64,000 nucleotides of DNA from Candidatus Iainarchaeum sp. (GTDB lineage: Archaea > Iainarchaeota > Iainarchaeia > Iainarchaeales > GCA-2688035). Under the pieces are notes generated by a model. It was given only the letters and a program-made list of their open reading frames with translations. It searched no databases and had not been told where the DNA came from. Positions 16,259-23,771 of the stretch are shown here, in pieces. The stretch is from contig NZBU01000012.1 in assembly GCA_002688035.1 (NCBI GenBank), forward strand, positions 26,797 through 90,796. Reading direction: 5' to 3'. Positions within the stretch are counted from its first letter, which is position 1. The number at the start of each line of letters is the position of its first letter. A program made the translations under genes and the position numbers.

Positions 16259-17335
16259 ATGGAAACCGAAAAACTTTTACTGCAACCCAAAGACATTAAG
16301 CCATCTGTTCGTAACTGGAGCGTTCAAGGAGTCCTAAATCCCGCTGTTGCTCGTTTGCCATCAAAAAAAATTGTTTTATTTGCGCGTGTTGCTGAGCGCT
16401 CAGCCCAACACGCAAAAGGTGCTCTCCATTGCCCGGTAATAACTCACAAGAAAGGATTCAGAATTGGCGAGGAGCGCATCAGCAGGAAAGATGTTGCCAG
16501 CGTGGACGGTAATGGTATCAGGCTTAAGAATGGCATTTGCAGACTTTCGACTTTTTCTCATTTAAGAAAAGTTGTCTTGAACAAAAACGGTTTTGATATT
16601 GAGTCCATTGCAGAGAAACCAACTTTTACTGGCACTCCGCACGAGGGTCAGTATGGGGTGGAGGACGCGAGAATAACAAAGCTCGGTCGAAAGTACTTGA
16701 TGACCTATGTTTCTGTTTCTAAAAATGAAGGAGTCTCAACTTCACTTGCAATTTCCAAGAATCTTTCGCAATGGAAGAGAATGGGTATAATTTTTAGGGA
16801 ACAAAACAAGGACTGCGTTATTTTTCCGGAAAAAATCAAGGGCAAGTATGTTGCCCTACATCGTCCTGAGGGATTCTTTGAATTCAGCCAACCGTCAATC
16901 TGGATTTCATACTCAAATGATCTCGTGTATTGGGGTAGAGAGAAAAGCATTATCCAGCCAAGGCCTAATTCTTGGGAGAGCCTGAGGATTGGAGCCGGAG
17001 CAGTTCCACTAAAGACCAGAGAGGGCTGGCTTGAAATTTATCATGGCGTTAAACAGGATGGTGGAAATAAAATTTATAGTGCAGGGGCAATTCTATTGGA
17101 TTTAAAGAATCCTGAAAAAATAATTGCCAGGTCTCCAAAAAACAAGCCCTTGTTCTCTCCATCCAAACAGTATGAAAAAATAGGGTTTGTCAACAATGTT
17201 GTGTTTCCAACAGGCGCGATAATTGATTTAAATAAAAAGGATTTGTTAATATATCTTGGTGCGGCTGATACTTCAATTGCCGTGAAGAGGATGGCTTTAA
17301 CTGAAGTATTCAACAACTTGGAATATATCAAATAG
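16259..17335 (+). CDS. Glycoside hydrolase family 130-like protein
   Basis: GH130 enzymes are mannoside phosphorylases or hydrolases with a five-bladed propeller. The pattern is recognisable: NPAVARLPSKKIVLFARV at the start, GQYGVEDARITKLGRKYLMTY with the likely catalytic Asp, KDCVIFPEKIKGKYVALHRPE, LRIGAGAVPLKTREGWLEIYHG and GFVNNVVFPTGAI. The length (358 aa) is usual. It lies just upstream of the pentose phosphate operon and may feed a sugar phosphate into central metabolism. Exact substrate unknown. Confidence 0.88.
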   Translation: METEKLLLQPKDIKPSVRNWSVQGVLNPAVARLPSKKIVLFARVAERSAQHAKGALHCPVITHKKGFRIGEERISRKDVASVDGNGIRLKNGICRLSTFSHLRKVVLNKNGFDIESIAEKPTFTGTPHEGQYGVEDARITKLGRKYLMTYVSVSKNEGVSTSLAISKNLSQWKRMGIIFREQNKDCVIFPEKIKGKYVALHRPEGFFEFSQPSIWISYSNDLVYWGREKSIIQPRPNSWESLRIGAGAVPLKTREGWLEIYHGVKQDGGNKIYSAGAILLDLKNPEKIIARSPKNKPLFSPSKQYEKIGFVNNVVFPTGAIIDLNKKDLLIYLGAADTSIAVKRMALTEVFNNLEYIK

Positions 17336-17355
17336 GATCTATGGGAGATGGTTTG

Positions 17356-19200
17356 ATGACAGAAAAACCAAATATGCAAGAACTTGAAAAGATTGGAAAA
17401 CTTGTCCGCTATTATATTTTGGAATCAACAACCGAAGCAGGTTCAGGGCACCCTACTTCATCGCTTTCTGCCGTAGAACTTACAACAACACTAATGTTTG
17501 GGGGATTTTTCAAATTTGATGCCGATAACCCAAAAAATCCAAATAATGATAGGCTCTTATTCTCAAAAGGGCATGCTTCTCCATTACTCTACTCGCTTTG
17601 GGCGCTTGCGGGAAAAGTTAGTGAGGAAGAACTTTTAACTCTTAGAAAATTTGGAAGCAAGTTTGAGGGACATCCAATGCCAAGCTTTGAATATGCTGAG
17701 GCAGCCACAGGCTCGCTTGGACAAGGATTGTCTGTTGGAGTAGGCATTGCAATTAACGGAAAGTACATTGGCAAGCTTCCTTACAAGGTCTTTGTTTTGC
17801 TTGGTGACAGCGAGATGGCTGAGGGCTCTGTGTGGGAAGCACTAGAACTGGCCGCATACCACAAACTCGATAATCTCATTGGCGTGCTTGATGTCAACAG
17901 GCTTGGGCAGAGCAGAGAAACAATGTATGGGCACGACTTAGAAGCCTATGCAAAGAGAGTTGGCTCTTTTGGATGGCATACAATAACAATTGACGGACAC
18001 AATATTGAAGAGGTCGCAAAAGCATATGAAGAAGCGTTGTCAACAAAAGAAAAGCCAGTAATGATTATTGCAAAAACTTTGAAGGGAAAAGGCGTTTCAT
18101 TTATTGAGAACAAGGACGGTCTCCATGGAAAACCATTAACCAAGGAACAATTACCAGAGGCATTGAAAGAACTTGGTGAAGTTGACAAAAGTGTGTTAGG
18201 GACAATTGCAAAGCCTGAAAACATGGAGCCTGCAAAGCCAGAGGTTAAGGGAAAGTTTGAGAAAGCTTCTTATGAGCCTGACACCGTGCTTGCAACAAGA
18301 AAAGTTTATGGTAAGGCGCTTGCCAGAATCTTCCCAAAATTCCAGAACATTGTTGCATTGGATGCAGAGGTCAGCAATTCAACTTTTTCAAAAACATTTA
18401 GGGATGAATATCCTGAAAGGTACTTTGAAATGTTTATTGCAGAGCAAAATATGGTTGGAACCGCAATCGGCCTCTCAAATCGTGGGAAGATTCCGTTTGT
18501 CTCAACATTTGCAGCATTCCTTTCCCGGGCTTACGATCAGATAAGGATGAGCCAATATTCTCAGGCAAACATAAAGATTGTTGGTTCTCATGTCGGCGTT
18601 TCCATAGGTCAGGATGGCCCATCTCAAATGGGTTTGGAGGACTTAGCAATGTTCCGTGCAATCCTAAATAGTGTTGTACTCTATCCAAGTGATGCGATTT
18701 CAGCTGACAAACTTGTTGAGGAAGCAGCAGCACACAAAGGGCTAGTTTATATCAGAACAACGAGAAAAGATACGCCACTTGTTTATGGCAATGATGAGGA
18801 ATTCAAAATTGGCGGAAGCAAAGTGGTGAAGAGCAGTAATAAGGACAGTGTAACTGTTGTTGCCGCAGGAATCACGCTACATGAAGCACTTGCCGCTTAC
18901 GAGGAACTCAAGGCAAAAGACATTAACATTAGAGTTATTGATCTTTATAGTGTAAAGCCTGTTGATTCCAAGACTTTGGAAAAAGCCACTAAAGAAACCA
19001 AAGCTATAATTACTGTGGAAGACCATTTTCCTGAAGGGGGTTTAGGTGAAGCGGTAAAAAGTGCTCTTGCAAATATGGGGGCAAAAGTGCATTCACTTGC
19101 CGTAACAAAAATGCCAAAGAGCGGTTCTCCAGATGAACTCCTCGAATATGAGGGTATTTCAAAATCTGCAATCGTAAAAAAAGTGGAAGAGGTTGTATGA
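17356..19200 (+). CDS. tkt: Transketolase (full length)
   Basis: Transfers two-carbon units between sugar phosphates with thiamine diphosphate. The N-terminal half has SGHPTSSLSAVELTTTLMFGG, FSKGHASPLLYSLWALAG, GSLGQGLSVGVGIA and GDSEMAEGSVWEAL; the C-terminal half has FIAEQNMVGTAIGLSNRGK and SIGQDGPSQMGLEDLAMF. Many archaea split this enzyme into two genes; here it is one 614-residue chain. GGGAGATGG makes ATG 17356 the likely start rather than 17341. The next gene overlaps its stop by 4 bases. Confidence 0.96.
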   Translation: MTEKPNMQELEKIGKLVRYYILESTTEAGSGHPTSSLSAVELTTTLMFGGFFKFDADNPKNPNNDRLLFSKGHASPLLYSLWALAGKVSEEELLTLRKFGSKFEGHPMPSFEYAEAATGSLGQGLSVGVGIAINGKYIGKLPYKVFVLLGDSEMAEGSVWEALELAAYHKLDNLIGVLDVNRLGQSRETMYGHDLEAYAKRVGSFGWHTITIDGHNIEEVAKAYEEALSTKEKPVMIIAKTLKGKGVSFIENKDGLHGKPLTKEQLPEALKELGEVDKSVLGTIAKPENMEPAKPEVKGKFEKASYEPDTVLATRKVYGKALARIFPKFQNIVALDAEVSNSTFSKTFRDEYPERYFEMFIAEQNMVGTAIGLSNRGKIPFVSTFAAFLSRAYDQIRMSQYSQANIKIVGSHVGVSIGQDGPSQMGLEDLAMFRAILNSVVLYPSDAISADKLVEEAAAHKGLVYIRTTRKDTPLVYGNDEEFKIGGSKVVKSSNKDSVTVVAAGITLHEALAAYEELKAKDINIRVIDLYSVKPVDSKTLEKATKETKAIITVEDHFPEGGLGEAVKSALANMGAKVHSLAVTKMPKSGSPDELLEYEGISKSAIVKKVEEVV

Positions 19201-19643
19201 AAATAATTCTTGGAGCGGATCACGCAGGATTTGCTTTAAAGGAACGCGTAAAAAAATATCTTGACCGCAAAGGAATTGCATTCGAAGACCTTGGCACCCA
19301 TTCTAAAAAATCAACCGATTATCCTGATTACGCTTTTAAAGTAGCAAAAAAAGTTGTACGCGCCAAGGGTTCGCGCGGTATACTTATTTGTGGAACTGGA
19401 ACCGGGATGGTTATTGCCGCAAATAAAATTAAGGGAGTGAGGGCTGTTGCATCTACTGATAACTACTCTGCAAAGATGTCTCGCAATGACAATGATACAA
19501 ATATCCTTGGGTTAAGAGGCAGATTTTCTTCATGGGAAAAAACCAGGAAACTTATTTCAGTCTGGATTAACACTCCATTCAGCGGAAAGAAGCGCCACAA
19601 AAGAAGAATAAATAAGATGGATCGGAGGGGAACAAGTGCCTGA
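19197..19643 (+). CDS. rpiB: Ribose-5-phosphate isomerase B
   Basis: Interconverts ribose 5-phosphate and ribulose 5-phosphate. GADHAGFALKERVKKYLDRKG at the N-terminus and RGILICGTGTGMVIAANKIKG carry the RpiB phosphate-binding and catalytic residues; DYPDYAFKVAKKV and RNDNDTNILGLRGR also fit. The 148-residue length matches. The start overlaps the transketolase stop (ATGA) and the end overlaps rpe by 8 bases, so the three genes are translationally coupled. Most archaea use RpiA, so this is a bacterial-type choice. Confidence 0.95.
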   Translation: MKIILGADHAGFALKERVKKYLDRKGIAFEDLGTHSKKSTDYPDYAFKVAKKVVRAKGSRGILICGTGTGMVIAANKIKGVRAVASTDNYSAKMSRNDNDTNILGLRGRFSSWEKTRKLISVWINTPFSGKKRHKRRINKMDRRGTSA

Positions 19644-20274
19644 GATAAAAATTATTCCCTCGCTAATTGCAGAAACCCAGGAAGAACTCGATGAAAGAAT
19701 AAATCATATTAAGGATGCGGCAAAGTGGCTGCAAATGGATATCATGGACAAAAAATTTGTTCCAAGCAGTTCAATTGAGTTTGATTTCGTGCTTCCAAAT
19801 GGGGTATGCAAATTTGAAGCCCACTTAATGCTTGAAGATCCGGTAACTTGGATAAATAAACACGCGCACAAGGTTGACACAATTCTCGTTCATATCGAGT
19901 CTTGTGAGGATCCTGAAGCAATAATTGAGATGGTTAAAGGTAAAGGGAAGAAAATGGGTTTTGCGCTTCGCCCTGAAACCCTTGTAAGCACGGTTGAAGA
20001 GTATTTGGATAAAATTGAAGAAGTTCTGTTTATGACTGTAGAACCAGGTTTTTATGGTGCAAAATTCCTGCCTGAAACACTGGACAAAGTAAAAGAACTA
20101 AGGGCAATAGATTCCAAAATTGACATCGAGGTTGACGGCGGAATCAGCCCTGAAACAATTCGTCTGGCTTTTGACGCAGGGGCAAATTATTTTATTTCAG
20201 GATCATATTTAATTAAATCAAATAATCCAAAAGAGGCCATCAAGTCAATGCTGAAACTCCTGCCTTCTCCATGA
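19636..20274 (+). CDS. rpe: Ribulose-phosphate 3-epimerase
   Basis: Epimerises ribulose 5-phosphate to xylulose 5-phosphate. A TIM-barrel with the family landmarks IIPSLIAETQEEL, WLQMDIMDKKFVPS (metal-binding His replaced by Lys in this loop), KFEAHLMLEDP, VEPGFYGAKFLPETLDKV and DIEVDGGISPETI. Starts at GTG with GGAGGGG upstream, inside the end of rpiB. With tkt and rpiB it gives an almost complete non-oxidative pentose phosphate pathway; no transaldolase is in the window. The altered metal loop is worth checking. Confidence 0.9.
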   Translation: MPEIKIIPSLIAETQEELDERINHIKDAAKWLQMDIMDKKFVPSSSIEFDFVLPNGVCKFEAHLMLEDPVTWINKHAHKVDTILVHIESCEDPEAIIEMVKGKGKKMGFALRPETLVSTVEEYLDKIEEVLFMTVEPGFYGAKFLPETLDKVKELRAIDSKIDIEVDGGISPETIRLAFDAGANYFISGSYLIKSNNPKEAIKSMLKLLPSP

Positions 20275-20338
20275 GTAATACTAGTTCCTTCTTTTTTTCT
20301 TTCTTTTTAAAACACTTTTCCTGAACAAGTTTTAGTGA

Positions 20339-20983
20339 ATGATTATGGAATCACTAGAGCAAGAGCTAAGGAAGTTACAGAAAACTACCGTGAGCAAGAA
20401 AGTAGGTCAGCGGTTGCGTGAATTCAAGTCTTTCGGCAAAAAAGATCCGAAAGAGTGGTTCTCAGAGCTGTGTTTCTGCCTTCTTACTGCCAATTCAAAG
20501 GCCCAATCAGCTCTCCAAATACAAGAAAAATTGGGTTCGGAGGGCTTTTGTAACGCCCGTTCTGAGGATGTGAAGAAGTGCATTATTTGGGCAAAGCATC
20601 GCTTCCACAACAACAAAACCAATTTCATTGTTCAGGCAAGAGAACACCTTGATATTAAGGAAAAGATCGAATTTATTGTAGCGCAGTCTGGAGAAGAGCA
20701 GGCAAGGGAGTGGCTTGTGCACAATATCAAAGGCCTGGGGTATAAGGAGGCTTCGCATTTCCTGCGCAATGTCGGCTACTTTAACTTGGCAATTCTTGAT
20801 AGGCATATCCTAAATCTGATGGCCGAGAACAAGATTATTTCTGAAAAACCAAAGAGTCTCACAAAAAAGAACTATTTGGAAATAGAGAAAAAGTTTCAAG
20901 CCCTTGCTTTAAAACTTGGATTAATTGTTGCAGAGCTTGATCTTTACATGTGGTATATGAAGACTGGTGAAGTCCTCAAGTAA
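20339..20983 (+). CDS. ogg: 8-oxoguanine DNA glycosylase/AP lyase, Ogg2 type
   Basis: Removes 8-oxoguanine and nicks the abasic site. The helix-hairpin-helix region NIKGLGYKEASHFLRNVGYFNLAILDRHIL has the catalytic Lys and the downstream Asp of archaeal Ogg2. WFSELCFCLLTANSKAQSAL is the typical N-terminal stretch. Length (214 aa) is right. A TATA box (TTTTTAAAAC) lies about 27 bases before the ATG at 20339, indicating a leaderless mRNA. It faces the oxygen-defence operon, whose last gene ends one base later. Confidence 0.93.
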   Translation: MIMESLEQELRKLQKTTVSKKVGQRLREFKSFGKKDPKEWFSELCFCLLTANSKAQSALQIQEKLGSEGFCNARSEDVKKCIIWAKHRFHNNKTNFIVQAREHLDIKEKIEFIVAQSGEEQAREWLVHNIKGLGYKEASHFLRNVGYFNLAILDRHILNLMAENKIISEKPKSLTKKNYLEIEKKFQALALKLGLIVAELDLYMWYMKTGEVLK

Positions 20984-21517
20984 CTATCCTAGGATAAAAT
21001 CGTCTGTGCTTGTCCAAGCTGAAAAAAGCGCGTCCAAAAACTCGAAGTGCTCTGCCTCAAAGTCCGCAAGGTTGTTGAAGAATTCTTTTGCCTCATCCAA
21101 CTCTGCTTTGTTAGCTTGCGTTCTGTAGAATAGCTCTGCTTTTTTCTCTGCACGCATGGCCCAAAGTAAAATTGTTAATTCATTCTTCTCGCCGAATTCA
21201 TCTATATTCTCTTTCTTGTTTGGATAAATTTTTGGAGGGGCTGGTCCACGCAAATCCTCTTTGTTTATGACTGCAAACCTGCCATCTTCTTGGAGTTTCT
21301 GTGCAACAGTGTCAAGTATCTCAAAGTGCTTTTGTTCCTGGCTCGCGAGAAACTCAAAAGCAGTCTTAAGCTCTTTTTCCTCTGTTCTCTCCGCATTCCT
21401 CGCATAAAAGTCTCTGGCCCTAGTCTCAATCTCCTTTCCTATCGCAATAGCAGTGCTTATTTCTGTGCTGTAAGCTTTTGGTATATCAGTAAATCTCGTT
21501 ATTATTGTGTCATCCAT
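20984..21517 (-). CDS. Ferritin-like/rubrerythrin-like diiron protein
   Basis: A four-helix bundle of 177 residues with repeated EXXH-type iron motifs: AIGKEIETRARDFYARNAER, FLASQEQKHFEILD, WAMRAEKKAELFYRTQA and NNLADFEAEHFEFLDALF. There is no rubredoxin domain. It may act as a peroxidase or iron carrier together with the rubrerythrins upstream. It is the last gene of the 23286-20984 run and has GGGGAAG before its ATG. Confidence 0.9.
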   Translation of the reverse strand: MDDTIITRFTDIPKAYSTEISTAIAIGKEIETRARDFYARNAERTEEKELKTAFEFLASQEQKHFEILDTVAQKLQEDGRFAVINKEDLRGPAPPKIYPNKKENIDEFGEKNELTILLWAMRAEKKAELFYRTQANKAELDEAKEFFNNLADFEAEHFEFLDALFSAWTSTDDFILG

Positions 21518-21544
21518 TTTTACTTCCCCGTTCTTTGTTCTAAA

Positions 21545-21826
21545 TTATTTTTCTGCGTTTCCTGCTGCTGACTGTTCCTTGCCTGCGCCCCTTGTGCAAT
21601 AGTAGTTCCAGCGCAAAGACATTTGTCCTGTAATTGGGCAACTTGGACACAAACAACCTTTCTCTTCTTTGATTGCATTACTTTTTCCAAGTGCACAGAA
21701 AGCAAGTTCTGTTTCACCTGTTCCCTTATAACTTGGGCACTCTCCGCAAAATGTCTTACAGACTTCTTTTATTTTCTCGATTGCCTGCGTTCTCTCTTCC
21801 TCAGACATATCCTTCATTCCTTCCAT
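21545..21826 (-). CDS. DUF2769 cysteine-rich protein
   Basis: It has 93 residues with the DUF2769 pattern: VCKTFCGECPSYKGTGETELAFCALGKS and KGCLCPSCPI, then a C near the end (NYYCTRGAG). The eight cysteines could bind zinc or an iron-sulfur cluster. Such proteins are common in anaerobic archaea and have no known function. It sits between superoxide reductase and the ferritin-like gene, implying a role in oxygen or metal stress. Confidence 0.88.
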   Translation of the reverse strand: MEGMKDMSEEERTQAIEKIKEVCKTFCGECPSYKGTGETELAFCALGKSNAIKEEKGCLCPSCPITGQMSLRWNYYCTRGAGKEQSAAGNAEK

Positions 21827-21859
21827 TTTCTCTTCGTATGTTCCTTCTATTCTTTCGCC

Positions 21860-22234
21860 TCACAATTCTTTTGTTCCTTTCCAGGTGCCGTGCATGTTAC
21901 AATGCGCCAGTGCCCTCAATTCGTGTAAGTGGTTTAGTGTAACTGTGAAAACTGCGGTTGGTGCGGCTCTCTCTGATGCAAAATCAACTCTTCCAATAAA
22001 AGTGTCTTCGCTGTACAATTCAATCCATGCTATAAAGTGTCCATGTTCATTTGGATGCGCCAAATATTCTCCAACTTTTACACTGACTTCAAAAGCTTCT
22101 CCCTCTTTTGGAGTTCCTGAAACACTTATTACAGGAGTATGCTTTTTCTCAAGGTCACTCATTTCCTCCGAGCTCTGGCTCTTTGCAAGGTTTATTCCAC
22201 AAAACAAATCCTCTTCACATTTAGGTCCAGCCAT
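21860..22234 (-). CDS. sorA: Superoxide reductase (neelaredoxin type)
   Basis: Reduces superoxide to hydrogen peroxide without making oxygen, so it suits an anaerobe. The Fe(His)4Cys site is visible as KKHTPVI, EYLAHPNEHGHFIAWIELY and the C-terminal ALAHCNMHGTWK. It lacks the N-terminal desulforedoxin domain, so it is the one-iron form. Electrons would come from rubredoxin-like domains such as those in the rubrerythrins upstream. 124 residues is normal. Confidence 0.95.
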   Translation of the reverse strand: MAGPKCEEDLFCGINLAKSQSSEEMSDLEKKHTPVISVSGTPKEGEAFEVSVKVGEYLAHPNEHGHFIAWIELYSEDTFIGRVDFASERAAPTAVFTVTLNHLHELRALAHCNMHGTWKGTKEL

Positions 22235-22245
22235 ATTCTTTCCCC

Positions 22246-22770
22246 CTATGATTTAATTCTCTCACCGCTTAACTGCAAATGATCTTTTTCAACTAGTGTA
22301 AGCGCGGCAAAAATTTGTTTAACTCTCGTGTTCTCGGAGTCTACTGCAGCTTTGCTGTAAAACTCTATTGCCTTCTCCTCGCGATCGTGAGATTCTTTCA
22401 GGTTGTCTTGGTTTGAAACAGCGCATTCATCAGACTTTCCCATATCTTCCTTTGGAAGCTTTAGAATTTTTCGCCATATTGAGGCATGCTCAGCTTCAAC
22501 TTTTCCCAAAGCTTTGAACAACTGCTTGCCTTCCTCATTATCTGTCTTTTCTGCAGCACAAAAATAGAATATTGTATTTGAAATCTCAAGCTCCAATGCC
22601 TTTTCGGCATTTGCCCTGTCTTTCTCGTTTAATTCAACGTCAAATGTTTCCTTGTAATCTTTTGCTTCAACCATGAAATTCTCTTTGGCTCCGCAGAATG
22701 GGCACCTGCTAGGCTTCTCTTCCCCAATATAGGGGTTGCCACAGATTTTGCATCTAAAGAGTTTTATCAT
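22246..22770 (-). CDS. Rubrerythrin with N-terminal rubredoxin-like domain (reverse rubrerythrin)
   Basis: The rubredoxin-like Cys4 site comes first (FRCKICGNPYIGEEKPSRCPFCGAKE), and the diiron bundle follows (EKALELEISNTIFYFCAAEK, KVEAEHASIWRKIL, DREEKAIEFYSKAA, LVEKDHLQLSGE). This order is the reverse of classic rubrerythrin. Members reduce hydrogen peroxide with electrons from NADH via a reductase. It lies 12 bases after the classic rubrerythrin in the operon. Confidence 0.92.
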   Translation of the reverse strand: MIKLFRCKICGNPYIGEEKPSRCPFCGAKENFMVEAKDYKETFDVELNEKDRANAEKALELEISNTIFYFCAAEKTDNEEGKQLFKALGKVEAEHASIWRKILKLPKEDMGKSDECAVSNQDNLKESHDREEKAIEFYSKAAVDSENTRVKQIFAALTLVEKDHLQLSGERIKS

Positions 22771-22782
22771 ATTTCTTTCTCC

Positions 22783-23286
22783 TTACTCAATCTTCTTAAA
22801 ATTCTCTTTCTTTGTCTTGCAGACCGGACACTCTTCCGGAGCTTCATTTTCCACAGTATGGCCACAGACTTGGCACACAAAAATTTCTTTCTTCTCAAGG
22901 TCAGTTTCTTGTTCTATTGATTCCAGTGCTTTCTTGTAGAGCTCTGCATGTTGCTTTTCAGCCTCGTTTGCTCCCTGGAATACAATCTTCGCAGCGGCTT
23001 CTCCTTCTTCTTCTGCATCACTAATCATTTTAGGGTACATTTCATTAAATTCATAGGTTTCCCCGGTAATGGCTTCCTTCAGGTTCTCGGCAGTGCTTTT
23101 AATGCCATCCATTGTCCTAAGGTGATTTAGTGCGTGTACTGTTTCAGCATCTGCAGCTGCTCTGAATACTTTTGCGACCTGCTCAAAGCCTTCTTCCTCT
23201 GCTTTTTTTGCAAAAGCCAAATATTTTCTGTTAGCCTGGCTCTCACCTGCAAAAGCTGCTTTCAAGTTTTCCTGAGTTTTACCCAT
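22783..23286 (-). CDS. rbr: Rubrerythrin
   Basis: Peroxide-reducing diiron protein. The N-terminal bundle has LKAAFAGESQANRKYLAFAKKAEEEG, AADAETVHALNHL and GANEAEKQHAELYKKAL; the C-terminal rubredoxin domain has FVCQVCGHTVENEAPEECPVCKTKKE. It is the first gene of the oxygen-defence operon (rbr, reverse rbr, sorA, DUF2769, ferritin-like). AAGGAGAT precedes the ATG. The promoter carries AGTATACT as in the Fe-S gene at 7407. Confidence 0.96.
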   Translation of the reverse strand: MGKTQENLKAAFAGESQANRKYLAFAKKAEEEGFEQVAKVFRAAADAETVHALNHLRTMDGIKSTAENLKEAITGETYEFNEMYPKMISDAEEEGEAAAKIVFQGANEAEKQHAELYKKALESIEQETDLEKKEIFVCQVCGHTVENEAPEECPVCKTKKENFKKIE

Positions 23287-23313
23287 ATTTGATCTCCTTC
23301 CCCAATTTTTTTA

Positions 23314-23350
23314 AGTATACTAATGTAAAACTTATTAAAACCAATTTGGT
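23314..23350 (-). promoter_or_regulatory. Rubrerythrin operon promoter with AGTATACT and ACCAATTTGGT
   Basis: Minus strand: an inverted repeat ACCAA-T-TTGGT (23340-23350), then TATA-like GTTTTAATAAG (23331-23341), then AGTATACT (23314-23321) 20 bases from the TATA centre. The layout matches the promoter at 7432-7483. Confidence 0.6.
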
Positions 23351-23368
23351 ATCCGGAATGAAACCCTT

Positions 23369-23722
23369 TTATCTAGAGTAAGTTATTCCTGGAATTGGTT
23401 CATCTGCACTTTCCTGCTTTTTCTTTGTTTTCGCCGCTAAGTATTTCTTGAACATTTCCCAGAGTTCCTTCCCTGGCTTGCCCTTGAGAACCTTAATTAT
23501 TTCCTGGCGGGGAATAGCTGGAGAAACTCCCTTAATAGGATTATAGTCTACGAGTACTATGTCATGAATCTTTGTGCTTGGCGCAAGACTTGGCTCTATA
23601 TTTAGAACAAGCTCGTTACCATCCCACATTTCAATTACTGCCTGTACGCTTGCATCGCTTGCAATAACATCTTTCCCTGGCTTTATCACTTTTAGAACTT
23701 TTCCAACATGAAAATTGACCAC
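23369..23722 (-). CDS. Hypothetical conserved-looking protein
   Basis: I do not recognise the family. The 117 residues begin with a beta-rich part (VGKVLKVIKPGKDVIASDASVQAVIEMWDGNELVL) that resembles a small barrel, include DIVLVDYNPI, and end in a charged helix (GKELWEMFKKYLAAKTKKKQ) and a short tail. Soluble and probably cytoplasmic. It sits between the rubrerythrin operon and an antiporter, with its own promoter region upstream. Confidence 0.6.
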   Translation of the reverse strand: MVNFHVGKVLKVIKPGKDVIASDASVQAVIEMWDGNELVLNIEPSLAPSTKIHDIVLVDYNPIKGVSPAIPRQEIIKVLKGKPGKELWEMFKKYLAAKTKKKQESADEPIPGITYSR

Positions 23723-23771
23723 TTCAAATCCCCCCTAGTCCAATAATAGTTTTTTATGATACTTAGTTCTT

